Of a stretch of 64,000 nucleotides of DNA, positions 7,894 through 16,221 are shown piece by piece; the stretch's first letter is position 1; the number at the start of each line of letters is the position of its first letter. The notes under the pieces are model-generated. The model made no database searches. It saw only the letters and a program-made list of their open reading frames with translations, and was not told the origin of the DNA. A program made the translations under genes and the position numbers. Location: positions 1 to 64,000 of the forward strand of contig CAZTJO010000001.1 in NCBI GenBank assembly GCA_964614095.1, written 5' to 3'. This DNA comes from CAZWKX01 sp964614095 (GTDB lineage Bacteria; Actinomycetota; Acidimicrobiia; Spongiisociales; UBA11373).

Positions 7894-8722
7894 CGGCCAG
7901 GCGCCCGGCTTCGCCGGGGTCCAGCGCCCCCATCTCCGTGATCACCGCTGTCACCTGATCCAGGGAGATGGGCTCGAATCGCCCTGCGGCAACGCCGGCG
8001 CGTACCGCCCGCTCAAACAAAGGGGCGGGCAGTGCCTTCTCCAGCGAAGCAATCACGTTGAAGGGCACCCTCAGCGAAGCCGCCTCACGTGCCACCGCCG
8101 CCGAGCCCATGGTGTTCATCACGTGCTCAGGACCAAAAGCGTTGGCTCCCACCAGCACCTGATCCACTCCGGCGACGGTTTCCTCTACTTGGTCGTCCGG
8201 CACAACTTCGACGGCAAGGCCGGCAGCGGCCAGATCTGCCGCCAGCTCAATGCCTTCGCCGAGAGGCATGGTGGCGGCGCAGGCCACAAAAAAGCGCCTC
8301 TCTCGGGCCGCCTCGACCAGCATGTCTTGCACCGATCCGCTCGCCCCGTGGGTCAGCACCACAGAGCCCTCCTCCACCAGCGGAGCACCCACGGCGCTGA
8401 GCACTCCCGCCGATTCCGCCATGCGCCTCTCCATGTCTCTGAGAGCGCCGGCCAGCTCGGCAGGCTTCTGATCCAGGCCCAGGTACACGGCGTTGACGAG
8501 GCCGACCAGCGGCGCCAAGGAGGGCTGCTGCTCCAGCAGAAGATCAGCAATCTCCCGTACCGCCACCGGGTAAGCCGAAGGGGCGTATTCCTCGAGTGAC
8601 TCGATGAGATCGGCGAGGCTACCCGCCGCCAGACTTCCCGCTGCTGCCGCCGGCCCCGAGATGGGTGCACGAGCGATCGCCGCCAGTCGCCGCCAGCTCG
8701 GCCACTGTCTCCACTCGGTCAC
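7853..8722 (-). CDS. eIF-2B/ribose-bisphosphate-isomerase-like (ISOCOT fold) protein
   Basis: A 289-residue protein with an N-terminal helical region and a C-terminal half resembling eIF2B alpha/beta/delta, MtnA and ribose-1,5-bisphosphate isomerase: VVLTHGASGSVQDML, FVACAATMPLGEG, then VDQVLVGANAFGPEHVMNTMGS. The position where isomerases carry their catalytic Asp (usually xNGDxxNKxGT) reads NAFGPEHVMNTMGS here, so isomerase activity is doubtful; a ligand-binding regulatory role is possible. The GTG start overlaps the stop of the upstream GTPase gene by 4 nt, so it is the third gene of that operon. Confidence 0.72.
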   Translation of the reverse strand: MTEWRQWPSWRRLAAIARAPISGPAAAAGSLAAGSLADLIESLEEYAPSAYPVAVREIADLLLEQQPSLAPLVGLVNAVYLGLDQKPAELAGALRDMERRMAESAGVLSAVGAPLVEEGSVVLTHGASGSVQDMLVEAARERRFFVACAATMPLGEGIELAADLAAAGLAVEVVPDDQVEETVAGVDQVLVGANAFGPEHVMNTMGSAAVAREAASLRVPFNVIASLEKALPAPLFERAVRAGVAAGRFEPISLDQVTAVITEMGALDPGEAGRLAARREVSPDLLRRL

Positions 8723-10014
8723 CCCACCCCCTCCGCGACCTGGTCCACCATTCGTGCCCGCCGCCGTCGCAGGGTCGCCTCGGCCGACGAGGTGTCCACC
8801 ACCAGACTCGCCACCGAAGCGCCCAGCGCCGCCCTCTCCCAGATGATCTCACGCAGCGGACCGCCAATCCGCCGCTGCAGCTCCTCCTCAAATACTCCGG
8901 CGATGGCACGGCGATTCTCGTCATCGAACACATCGGACCACATATCGCGGCGCCGCCGCTGCTGCCGCGGCAAGGAAGACTCGGCACGTTTCGCCGCGTC
9001 ACGCAGCGCCGCGTCTATCTGATCCGACGTGAACGCGTGGCGAAGCCGCACCCCAAAAGGCCCGCCGCTCTCGGCGGCGAGCCGCCCTATGAAATCCTCG
9101 ATGCCACAGGCAGCCTCCTCGACAATCCCAGGGCTGGGCCCGTGCGCCGAGACGGCCCCAACGATGGCGTCCAGCAGCTGACGCCAGCGTTCCTCGAACT
9201 CCAACGAGCCACCTCCCTGGACATTCGCCGCTCCGGCCAGCGAACGCGCGGTGCGCCGGGCTTCGGCCAGCACCCGGCCCAAGTGCACAGACTTGACATC
9301 GAGCCGATGCCTCAGATGCTCTGCCAGCGTGTGTATCCCCAGCGGTTCCCCACCGGGAGGATCGGCGGCCACGGCAAACACGACCGGCGCCGAGATCCCT
9401 TCCCCCTCGAGTGTCACCCGGAGATCGTCGATCACCGGGGCCAGCTCGCCCAGCTCGAGGCGATCGATCTGATTCAGCACGAAAACGAACTGATCGGCGG
9501 AATCGGCCAGCGGGGCGATGAACTCGTTGTGCAGCACCGGATCGTGGTACTTCTCGGGGTCGAGGATCCAGAGGACTCCGTCCACCTCCGGAAGCAGAGA
9601 TTCGACCAGAGCGCGGTGCGGGATCTCGATGCTGTCGACATCTGTCATGTCCAGCAGGGCCAAACATGGAAAACGGCCCTGGCCGACTCGTTCCTCGATG
9701 CCGAGCCGATCGAGCATCTCACCCAACGCAGGCTCTGCGTCCTCGGGCACCCAGGCCAGCGGCCGTGAGGTATGCGGCCTCACCTCACTGACCGAGGCGA
9801 CGGCCTCCCCGGCAAGCGCATTCAGAAGGCTCGATTTGCCCGAACCGGTGCCTCCGATCAGAGCGAACACCAGTGTGCTGCCCAGATGGCCGTGATACAG
9901 GCGGGCTCTGCGAACATTCTCCTCGGCGGCAACTAGATCATCGGGATGCAGGTGGCCTGTGGCCATCGTGACCACCAGATCGAGCCCTTCGACGACCGTC
10001 AGCAAGTCGCTCAT
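8719..10014 (-). CDS. dynamin-like/YfjP-type GTPase (second of pair)
   Basis: A 431-residue GTPase. G1 is GGTGSGKSSLLNALAG (about 53-68), G4 is NQID, and the G3 position reads LLDMTDVDS rather than the usual DTPG, which may lower hydrolysis. The C-terminal half is helical and charged, with a possible amphipathic end, as in bacterial dynamin relatives, but no convincing transmembrane helix. The ATG overlaps the stop of the upstream GTPase (ATGA) and its own stop overlaps the eIF2B-like gene, so all three are probably translationally coupled. Membrane remodelling is the family expectation; the actual role is unknown. Confidence 0.75.
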   Translation of the reverse strand: MSDLLTVVEGLDLVVTMATGHLHPDDLVAAEENVRRARLYHGHLGSTLVFALIGGTGSGKSSLLNALAGEAVASVSEVRPHTSRPLAWVPEDAEPALGEMLDRLGIEERVGQGRFPCLALLDMTDVDSIEIPHRALVESLLPEVDGVLWILDPEKYHDPVLHNEFIAPLADSADQFVFVLNQIDRLELGELAPVIDDLRVTLEGEGISAPVVFAVAADPPGGEPLGIHTLAEHLRHRLDVKSVHLGRVLAEARRTARSLAGAANVQGGGSLEFEERWRQLLDAIVGAVSAHGPSPGIVEEAACGIEDFIGRLAAESGGPFGVRLRHAFTSDQIDAALRDAAKRAESSLPRQQRRRRDMWSDVFDDENRRAIAGVFEEELQRRIGGPLREIIWERAALGASVASLVVDTSSAEATLRRRRARMVDQVAEGVG

Positions 10015-11471
10015 CTGACCGCCTCGTCGATGTGGAGACGGCCGAGTGCGGCCCCGGGTGGCGGAGAGCCCAACGCCGCGGTGAACCGGGCAGCGTCACG
10101 CTCCAGGATGTGCCTCATGACCCCGAACAGCCGGTTCCGGGCCTGATCCACCACAGAGTCAAATCCGCCCACCAGCTTCATTGTGCGCGTGACCGGCCTG
10201 TACCCGGGCTGAATCGCCCCCCAGGCCACCGCCGAAAGGCTTCTCTCGAGCGCCCGCTTCCGCATCCGGCGCCAGCGACCCCAGGATGCGGCGATTCGTG
10301 ACCTTAGATCCTCCATCCACCCTTCCAGTTCGGCGCGCGTCTCGCCGATGGCGCTAATGCTGTGCGTCCAGAGATCAGGATGCCGCCCGATCATTGCCGC
10401 GCCGATGGGATGGCTCTCCCACGCCTCCGCGGCAGCGCCCGCCGCCCGCGAGGCCCGGCGCACGACGATGGCGGCCAGATCGCCGATGATCTCATCTCCA
10501 GTTGAGCACACCCGGCATCCTCCATCCGCTACCAGAGTGGCGAGCCGATCGCCCTCCGCCCCGTAGGCGAGGCGCACTCGATCGATCAGCTCGGTGTGCA
10601 CCAGGGCTTCGTCGACGAGGCTGGACCGAATCAACTGCAGGTCGCTTCTCAGGCGAGCCATCGAGATCTCGACCACCGCGCCCGTGGTCGACCGGCGCAC
10701 CGTCGCGTCGGCCAGCGCCTCCACCTCCTTGCGTAGCCCCCTGATCCACTCATGCGGCAGCCCTCCGATGGCGGGAAGGATCGGTCCCTCGGCCACTGTC
10801 ACCACGGCCTCGTCACCCGCACGATGAACCATGCCCCGAGCCGTCAGCCGTTTCGCCAGATCGGCCCGCAGAAGCCGCTCCGTCTCCGGATCCTCGTTGA
10901 GACGGTTGAGCACAAACACGACTGGCAACCCGCGGCGGGTCGCCATGTCGAGAAGCTCCCAGCCGGCTGCGTCTGCGTAGCGGATACCGCTGGCCACAAA
11001 GATGCAGACATCGGCCACCGACAGCGCCGCCTCGGCCACCGACCGGCCGTCGTCTCCGACCACCTGCGGCGGCGGAGTGTCCACCAGCACGAGGCCGTCG
11101 GGCGGCAAAGGATCGAGCCGCAGACCCCGACCGGCCATGAGCGTGGAGAAACCACCGAGCGTAGGCGGCAATCCTGCCCCGGTCCAGACCACGAGGTCGG
11201 TGGTTGTCGGGCGGATGGCGCCGGCGGCCGAGAGCCGGTGCTGTGCCAGAGAATTCAGAAGAGTCGATTTGCCGCTCCCCGATCCTCCGACGATCACCGC
11301 CACCAGCGGCCCCTCCGCATCAATGAGCCGCGGCAGCAGATAGTCACGCACCGCCGACCGCGATGCGAGGCGGGAGGCATCCTGCCCGATGAGATCCAGA
11401 GAGAAAGAACCGAGTGCATCGGCGGTGTTCCGAAGCACCGGAACGAGCGGCTCCGCAGAGGCTGTCACCAT
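10011..11471 (-). CDS. dynamin-like/YfjP-type GTPase (first of pair)
   Basis: A 486-residue GTPase with G1 GGSGSGKSTLLNSLA, G3 LVDTPPPQ, and a degenerate G4 NRLN in place of NKxD. The C-terminal region holds long helices rich in Arg and a Cys pair (GGCRVCST). Actinobacteria commonly encode such GTPases in adjacent pairs (for example DynA/DynB, IniA/IniC), the two members being thought to work as hetero-oligomers at membranes. I prefer ATG 11471 because CACAAT at 11480-11485 lies 8 nt upstream; GTG 11489 is an alternative start. Confidence 0.75.
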   Translation of the reverse strand: MVTASAEPLVPVLRNTADALGSFSLDLIGQDASRLASRSAVRDYLLPRLIDAEGPLVAVIVGGSGSGKSTLLNSLAQHRLSAAGAIRPTTTDLVVWTGAGLPPTLGGFSTLMAGRGLRLDPLPPDGLVLVDTPPPQVVGDDGRSVAEAALSVADVCIFVASGIRYADAAGWELLDMATRRGLPVVFVLNRLNEDPETERLLRADLAKRLTARGMVHRAGDEAVVTVAEGPILPAIGGLPHEWIRGLRKEVEALADATVRRSTTGAVVEISMARLRSDLQLIRSSLVDEALVHTELIDRVRLAYGAEGDRLATLVADGGCRVCSTGDEIIGDLAAIVVRRASRAAGAAAEAWESHPIGAAMIGRHPDLWTHSISAIGETRAELEGWMEDLRSRIAASWGRWRRMRKRALERSLSAVAWGAIQPGYRPVTRTMKLVGGFDSVVDQARNRLFGVMRHILERDAARFTAALGSPPPGAALGRLHIDEAVR

Positions 11472-11535
11472 GGGCACTGATTGTGGCACAGCACGGCCGT
11501 GCCCGCCCCCCAGTGCAAAATGATCGCCTCGGAGC

Positions 11536-11572
11536 TGTGGACAACACCACTCTCACAGCAGAGTTATCCACA
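11536..11572. promoter_or_regulatory. inverted pair of DnaA boxes
   Basis: TGTGGACAA at 11536-11544 (reverse of TTGTCCACA) and TTATCCACA at 11564-11572 (perfect consensus) face each other 19 nt apart in the gap between the divergent GTPase and HD-GYP genes. The rest of that 273-bp gap holds no recognisable gene. There is no dnaA/dnaN nearby and no box cluster, so this is more likely a DnaA-controlled promoter or titration site than an origin. Confidence 0.55.
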
Positions 11573-11744
11573 TAGACCACACAACCGGCTAGCCTTCTGT
11601 TCTCTCCCCCTCGGTGGGGAATCCGCGGCTTGCACGGGCCGCAAATACCGTTCAGTGGGTTCAGAGAGACTTAACCTCCGCGCAGCGACGGCATAGGACC
11701 TCCAGCGCGATGCTCTTCCCCACAGCGAACAGGGACCGATCACG

Positions 11745-12506
11745 GTGCATAGCCGCCAACAGCGCCTTGGCACTTTCGCGGAGCCGGGCATCGCATCTGC
11801 GTTTGCAGGAACAGGCCTCAGTGACATGAGCATCGGAGACCAACGTGTCGCCGAGGCGGTCACCCGCAAACTCGTCGAAGTAACCCGCCTGAGGGACCCT
11901 TCCCTCTCCGATCACCTCAATCGAACCGCCGAAGTGGCCTGTGCCATCGGCGTCGAGATGGGATTGGCGATGGACTCCCTCGACCGCCTCTTCATGGCAT
12001 CCCAGTTGCACGACATCGGCAAGCTTGGGATTTCGGAAGCGATTCTCTGGAAGCCTGCCGGGCTGACCAGCGCAGAGTGGAAGATCGTGCGCACTCATCC
12101 CGAGGAAGGCCACCGCCTCGTCGCCGATGTCACCCACCGTGAGGTCGCCGCCACCGTGCTGTACCACCACGAGCGATTCGACGGCGAGGGATACCCATTC
12201 GGTATCGACGCCCGCACGCTTCCCCTCATCGCCCGCATAGTGCAGGTTGCCGATGCGTTCGATGCCATGACCAGCGACCGGCCCTATCAGGCTCCGCTGT
12301 CCACACCGGCGGCGCTCGCCGAGATCATGCGGTGCTCGGGCACCCAGTTCGATCCGGACGCGGCCAAGGCCATGGCAGCGATCTTCGAAGGCCGAGAGGA
12401 TCCGAAGCCTCCGGCCGAGCGCATCTACAAGCCTGGTTTTGAAATAGGCGCACCACGGCGGAACAAGCCGGGTGAGATTCCGTCGCTCGTCAGGCTTCGG
12501 GAGTAA
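11745..12506 (+). CDS. HD-GYP domain phosphodiesterase-like protein
   Basis: A 253-residue cytoplasmic protein that is almost entirely an HD-GYP domain. Metal-binding HDIGKLGI and the signature HHERFDGEGYP are present, followed by VADAFDAMTSDRPY and a C-terminal FDP motif. The family hydrolyses cyclic di-GMP (or cGAMP), and the ligand residues look intact. There is no sensor domain, so input must come from elsewhere. The start at GTG 11745 is weakly supported by AGGGA upstream; ATG 11826 is possible. Its end overlaps that of the convergent pseudo-receiver regulator by 17 bp. Confidence 0.85.
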   Translation: MHSRQQRLGTFAEPGIASAFAGTGLSDMSIGDQRVAEAVTRKLVEVTRLRDPSLSDHLNRTAEVACAIGVEMGLAMDSLDRLFMASQLHDIGKLGISEAILWKPAGLTSAEWKIVRTHPEEGHRLVADVTHREVAATVLYHHERFDGEGYPFGIDARTLPLIARIVQVADAFDAMTSDRPYQAPLSTPAALAEIMRCSGTQFDPDAAKAMAAIFEGREDPKPPAERIYKPGFEIGAPRRNKPGEIPSLVRLRE

Positions 12507-13185
12507 CGAGCTTGATGCCGACGCCGCGCACCGTGCGCAGGTAGCGCGGCTCCGCAGCAGATTCACCGAGCTTGCGGCGCAGCCACGACAGGTGCACGTC
12601 GACCGTCTTGTCGGGACCGCCGTACGGCTGATCCCACACCTCGGCCATCAGCTCACGCTTGGACACAACACGCCCCGGCTGACGGGCCAGTGCGTAGAGA
12701 AGATCGAATTCTTTGCGGGAGAGGTCGACCACATCCTCGCCGAGCCGGGTCTCTCGCGTCCCCGGATCGACATACAGCTCACCGATACGAACCGGGTCGG
12801 CGTGGTTCCTGAGCCGGAAACGCCGTAGCACGGCGCGGATACGAGCATCCACCTCGGCGGCACTGGTACGGGCGGCCACCGCATCGTCGGCCCCGGCGTC
12901 CAGCACCGGCACCACACTGCCTCCCCCAGAGAGAACGGCGATCACCGGGTGATCGCCCACTGCGTTGATCATCGACACGAATTGGTCGGGCGCCATGTCG
13001 GAAAGTGGAAGCACCATGACGATCACGTCGCACGCTTCTTCGAGAGCTTGCTCGATGCCGGCTATCCCTGTGGCGGCTCCGGCAGCTCCATATCCTCGTT
13101 CGCGCAGCTCCGCAACCAGGCGTTGCCGAGCCTCGTGATCGGCGTCGACAACAACCACGTTTTGGGGAAGTGTGGCTCCCAGCAC
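12490..13185 (-). CDS. OmpR/PhoB-type regulator with a degenerate receiver
   Basis: A 231-residue protein with a receiver-like N-terminus (about 9-122) and a winged-helix DNA-binding domain (about 130-228) containing LSRKEFDLLYALARQPG, VDVHLSWLRRKLG and YLRTVRGVGIKL. The acidic pair at the start of the receiver is there (VVVDADHE), but the phospho-acceptor position falls on Val58 (DVIVMVLPLSDM) and the conserved Lys of beta-5 is replaced (GADDAVAART). It should therefore be phosphorylation-independent. No histidine kinase is adjacent. GTG 13185 is the first start after an in-frame stop. Confidence 0.85.
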   Translation of the reverse strand: MLGATLPQNVVVVDADHEARQRLVAELRERGYGAAGAATGIAGIEQALEEACDVIVMVLPLSDMAPDQFVSMINAVGDHPVIAVLSGGGSVVPVLDAGADDAVAARTSAAEVDARIRAVLRRFRLRNHADPVRIGELYVDPGTRETRLGEDVVDLSRKEFDLLYALARQPGRVVSKRELMAEVWDQPYGGPDKTVDVHLSWLRRKLGESAAEPRYLRTVRGVGIKLVTPEA

Positions 13186-13284
13186 GAACTTGCCATCGGC
13201 AGGTTAAGCCAACACCCTGAGTGGAACTTTGCGTCCGGTTAACCACTGCTTGATCCTGCCCGGGATCGCCCGCCGAGGCGCCTC

Positions 13285-14073
13285 TCAGCCACCGAGAAGG
13301 CTGAACGCGGCGCGCCCCTCCTCACACTCGTCGAGCAGAGCGCACCACCGGCACCAAGGGCCCGCAGTACGGGCTAGAGAATCGCCGCTCTCCCACGATG
13401 CTCGCAGCAGGTCCACCGCCTCAGCCGCCTGCCGGGCAATGGTCTCCACGCCTTCCCTGGACGGAGCATCCTCGACCCTCTCCCCGGTCCCGACGGACAC
13501 CGCTTCCACCCTGCCGGGAAGCTCCTGGCGCTCCAGCGCCCACAACAGCGCGTAGAAGCCGAGCTGTGGAAGCGGGTCGCCCAGCGACCCCGTCTTCCAG
13601 TCCACAAGACGCACGCCGCCTTCACCCTCGTCGAACACGGCATCGACCGAGCCGCGCAGCGTCACACCCTCGGCGGGCTCCACCTCCAGGGGCACCTCGG
13701 CGCCGGTGAAGCCCTCCGTGCCCAAACGCTTGAACCGCTCGTACAGCGCGCCCACCTCCTCGATGACCTGCTGCAGGGTGCTCGGCTTCAGGCCGAGGGC
13801 CGCCATCTTCGGGTTCATGGAAGACCCAATCTCCTCGCGGCAGGCAGAGGCCAGCTCGGCCTCCTCGATGGTTCCCTCCCGCAGATGACGAGCAAAGACC
13901 CGATGGGCGAGCCCGCCCACAAAACTCGCCCTCGATTCGGGCGGGTACATGCCGCGCAGGCGTCCCGAGGCCTGCTCCGGGCACCGCCGGAACGACACGA
14001 AGGTTGTGGCCGACAGCGCAATCGGCTCGCCCGGGCGTACCGCAGGGAATTCGAGCGGCGGATCGATAGCCAT
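13285..14073 (-). CDS. PD-(D/E)XK nuclease, RecB/Cas4-like, with Fe-S cysteines
   Basis: A 262-residue protein. Nuclease motifs appear in order: HRVFARH (motif with conserved His), GSVDAVFD (Asp), VRLVDWKTG (the D-x-K core) and QLGFYALLWALE. A Cys at FRRCPEQ near the N-terminus plus CRWCALLDEC at the C-terminus give the four-Cys pattern of the 4Fe-4S cluster seen in Cas4 and AddB/RecB-type exonucleases. No helicase, cas genes or CRISPR repeats are nearby, so this is a stand-alone repair-type nuclease. ATG 14073 has TAGCAT (14081-14086) 7 nt upstream; the frame continues upstream but would cross the neighbouring promoter. Confidence 0.83.
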   Translation of the reverse strand: MAIDPPLEFPAVRPGEPIALSATTFVSFRRCPEQASGRLRGMYPPESRASFVGGLAHRVFARHLREGTIEEAELASACREEIGSSMNPKMAALGLKPSTLQQVIEEVGALYERFKRLGTEGFTGAEVPLEVEPAEGVTLRGSVDAVFDEGEGGVRLVDWKTGSLGDPLPQLGFYALLWALERQELPGRVEAVSVGTGERVEDAPSREGVETIARQAAEAVDLLRASWESGDSLARTAGPWCRWCALLDECEEGRAAFSLLGG

Positions 14074-14152
14074 GACGGCGATGCTATCGGGCTCCCGCCG
14101 AACTCTGCCGGACCCACCACTACAATGACGGATTCCCGAGGTTCCCCATCTC

Positions 14153-16180
14153 ATGAAGCGATCAACTCGCATCGCCATCATCGCCGCCGCCGCGCCGATC
14201 GCGCTGCTGCTCTGGGCATCGGCCGTGTTCGCCATGGATCGCGTCAGCAATGGCGGCGAGATACTCGGCGGCGTCTCGGTCGCCGGCGTTGAAGTCGGCG
14301 GCATGGACCCAAACCAGGCCCGCCGCCAGCTACAGACCCTTGAAGACGAGCTGCGGGCCAATCCGATCCTCGTCGAGGTCGAGGGCACACGCTTCCAGGT
14401 CACCCCCGGCGAGCTGGGACTGGATCTCGACGAAGATGCCATGATCGCCGCCGCGCTCGAAAACGGGCGCGAGGGCGGCATCACCTCTCAATTCGGATGG
14501 TGGCTCGGTCATTTCGGAAATCGAGGCAATGCGCAGATCGAGGTCGTCGGCACGTTCGACCGCTCCGCCGTCAAGCCCTTCACCGAAGCCTGGGCCCGGG
14601 AGGCCATCGACAACCCGCCATTCGAGGGCGGCATCCAGCTCCAGGACGGCGAGCTTGTCGCCGAATACCCGCGCTCCGGCACCGGTGTCGATCCCGACGT
14701 GGCCGCCGACCTCATCGAGGAGATCATCTTTGGCACCGATCGTCCCGTGCTCGCACTCCCCACCGGGCTGCTGACGCCCGAGCTGAGTGAAGAGGACGTC
14801 GACATCGCCGTCATCCAGGCCCGGCAGCTCGTCTCCGCGCCCATCGTGCTCTCTCGTCTCAACCCGGACGTGCAGGTCGAGCTGAGCGTCAACGTGCTCA
14901 CATCTGCCGTGCGCAGCCGTGTTGTGGGCGATACCCCCCAGATTGAGCTCTACTTCGATTCCGAGCCAATCATGACCTTCATCGGCTCCAGGCGCGACCA
15001 GATCGAGTTCGAGCCGGTCGACGCCCAGGTGGTCATCAGGCCCGACCTCACCCCCACGATCATTCCGGGCCGCAACGCCCTGATCATCGACGATGCCGGC
15101 ATCCCCGACGCGGTGATGGCCGCGGCCACCTCGGTGACACACGCCGGCGTCTTCCCCTACCTCGAAGGCGCCGAGCCGGAGCTGACCACCGAGGACGCTG
15201 AGGCGCTCGGCATCACCAAGCAGCTCGGCGAGGCCACGACGTATCACCAGCCGCCCAATGGCGACTACAAGGTCGACAACCGGGTCCACAACATCCACCT
15301 CATGGCCGACACAGTGAACGGCGCCATCGTGATGCCCGGAGAGGAGTTCTCGATCAACGACTTCGTGGGCCAGCGCACCGAGGTCAAGGGGTACAAGCAG
15401 GCCCCAGCGATCATCGGGGATGAGGTCTACTGCTGCGATCATCCGGCCAACTGGGGCGGAGGCGTGAGCCAGTTCTCCACCACGCTCTACAACGCCGTCT
15501 TCAAGGCCGGCCTGGAAGACATCGACCACACCCCGCACTCGCTCTACATCTCCCGCTACCCGAAGGGACGCGAGGCGACCATGGGCTGGCCCGACCCCGA
15601 CCTCGTCTTCCGCAACGACACCGAAAACGCCGTCCTCATCCACACCTCGTACACGGACAGCTCGCTCACGGTCATCATCTTCGGCGACCACGACTGGGAG
15701 GTCTCGTGGGAGACCTCGTACGACTACGACTTCACCGACCCCGAGCCTCTCTACAAGGGGGATCCGGAGGTCCCGCCGGGCGAGGAAGTGCCGGATGAGG
15801 ACGAGACCGGGATACCCGGCTTCACCGTCAGCGTGTACCGCACCATCATCCACCCCGACGGCACTGAAGAGAAGCAGAGCTGGCTCTGGGCCTACCGCCC
15901 CTACCCCATCATCATCTACGTGAATCCCTGTGACCTGCCCGAAGACGACGAGGACTACAACCCGGTGTGTCCCACCCAGGTGCCCAACGTCGTGTTCAAG
16001 ACCACGGCGGAAGCCCAGATGCGGTTGAACGACGCCGGCTACATCATGGTTGAGGGCGCTCCCGTCACCGGGGTCGATCCCGAGTGGGAGGGCAAGGTTG
16101 TGGAGCAAACCCCCGACGGAGGCGAATGGCTGGCTCCGGGAGGAACGGTCACAGTGCACATCGGTGTTCTCGCGGAGTAG
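14153..16180 (+). CDS. VanW-family cell-wall protein with C-terminal PASTA domain
   Basis: A 675-residue exported protein anchored by one N-terminal helix (about 7-27). Two peptidoglycan-binding-type (YoaR/PG_binding_4) segments follow, the first beginning VAGVEVGGMDPNQARRQL. A VanW domain occupies roughly 375-510, with GEEFSINDFVGQRT, GGGVSQFSTTLYNA and SLYISRYPKGREATMGW. The tail carries an acidic Pro-rich linker and one PASTA repeat (PNVVFKTTAEAQMRLNDAGY to the end). VanW proteins are wall-linked but their reaction is unsettled. A TACAAT box at 14121-14126 precedes the ATG by 26 nt. Confidence 0.88.
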   Translation: MKRSTRIAIIAAAAPIALLLWASAVFAMDRVSNGGEILGGVSVAGVEVGGMDPNQARRQLQTLEDELRANPILVEVEGTRFQVTPGELGLDLDEDAMIAAALENGREGGITSQFGWWLGHFGNRGNAQIEVVGTFDRSAVKPFTEAWAREAIDNPPFEGGIQLQDGELVAEYPRSGTGVDPDVAADLIEEIIFGTDRPVLALPTGLLTPELSEEDVDIAVIQARQLVSAPIVLSRLNPDVQVELSVNVLTSAVRSRVVGDTPQIELYFDSEPIMTFIGSRRDQIEFEPVDAQVVIRPDLTPTIIPGRNALIIDDAGIPDAVMAAATSVTHAGVFPYLEGAEPELTTEDAEALGITKQLGEATTYHQPPNGDYKVDNRVHNIHLMADTVNGAIVMPGEEFSINDFVGQRTEVKGYKQAPAIIGDEVYCCDHPANWGGGVSQFSTTLYNAVFKAGLEDIDHTPHSLYISRYPKGREATMGWPDPDLVFRNDTENAVLIHTSYTDSSLTVIIFGDHDWEVSWETSYDYDFTDPEPLYKGDPEVPPGEEVPDEDETGIPGFTVSVYRTIIHPDGTEEKQSWLWAYRPYPIIIYVNPCDLPEDDEDYNPVCPTQVPNVVFKTTAEAQMRLNDAGYIMVEGAPVTGVDPEWEGKVVEQTPDGGEWLAPGGTVTVHIGVLAE

Positions 16181-16221
16181 CACTCAGCGGTTGCAGAGGT
16201 GAATGCCGGCGGGGGCGGACT

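Noticed and set aside
7853..8722. Methylthioribose-1-phosphate isomerase (MtnA)
   Set aside because: Shorter than MtnA, and the isomerase NGDxxNKxGT motif is changed.
11536..11572. Replication origin
   Set aside because: Only two DnaA boxes, no AT-rich unwinding element and no dnaA/dnaN/gyrase genes nearby.
13285..14073. CRISPR-Cas locus suggested by the Cas4-like nuclease
   Set aside because: No repeats and no other cas gene anywhere in the window.
14330..16183. 617-codon open frame opposite the VanW gene
   Set aside because: Shadow of the GC-rich VanW coding sequence; His/Val/Gly-rich translation without domains.
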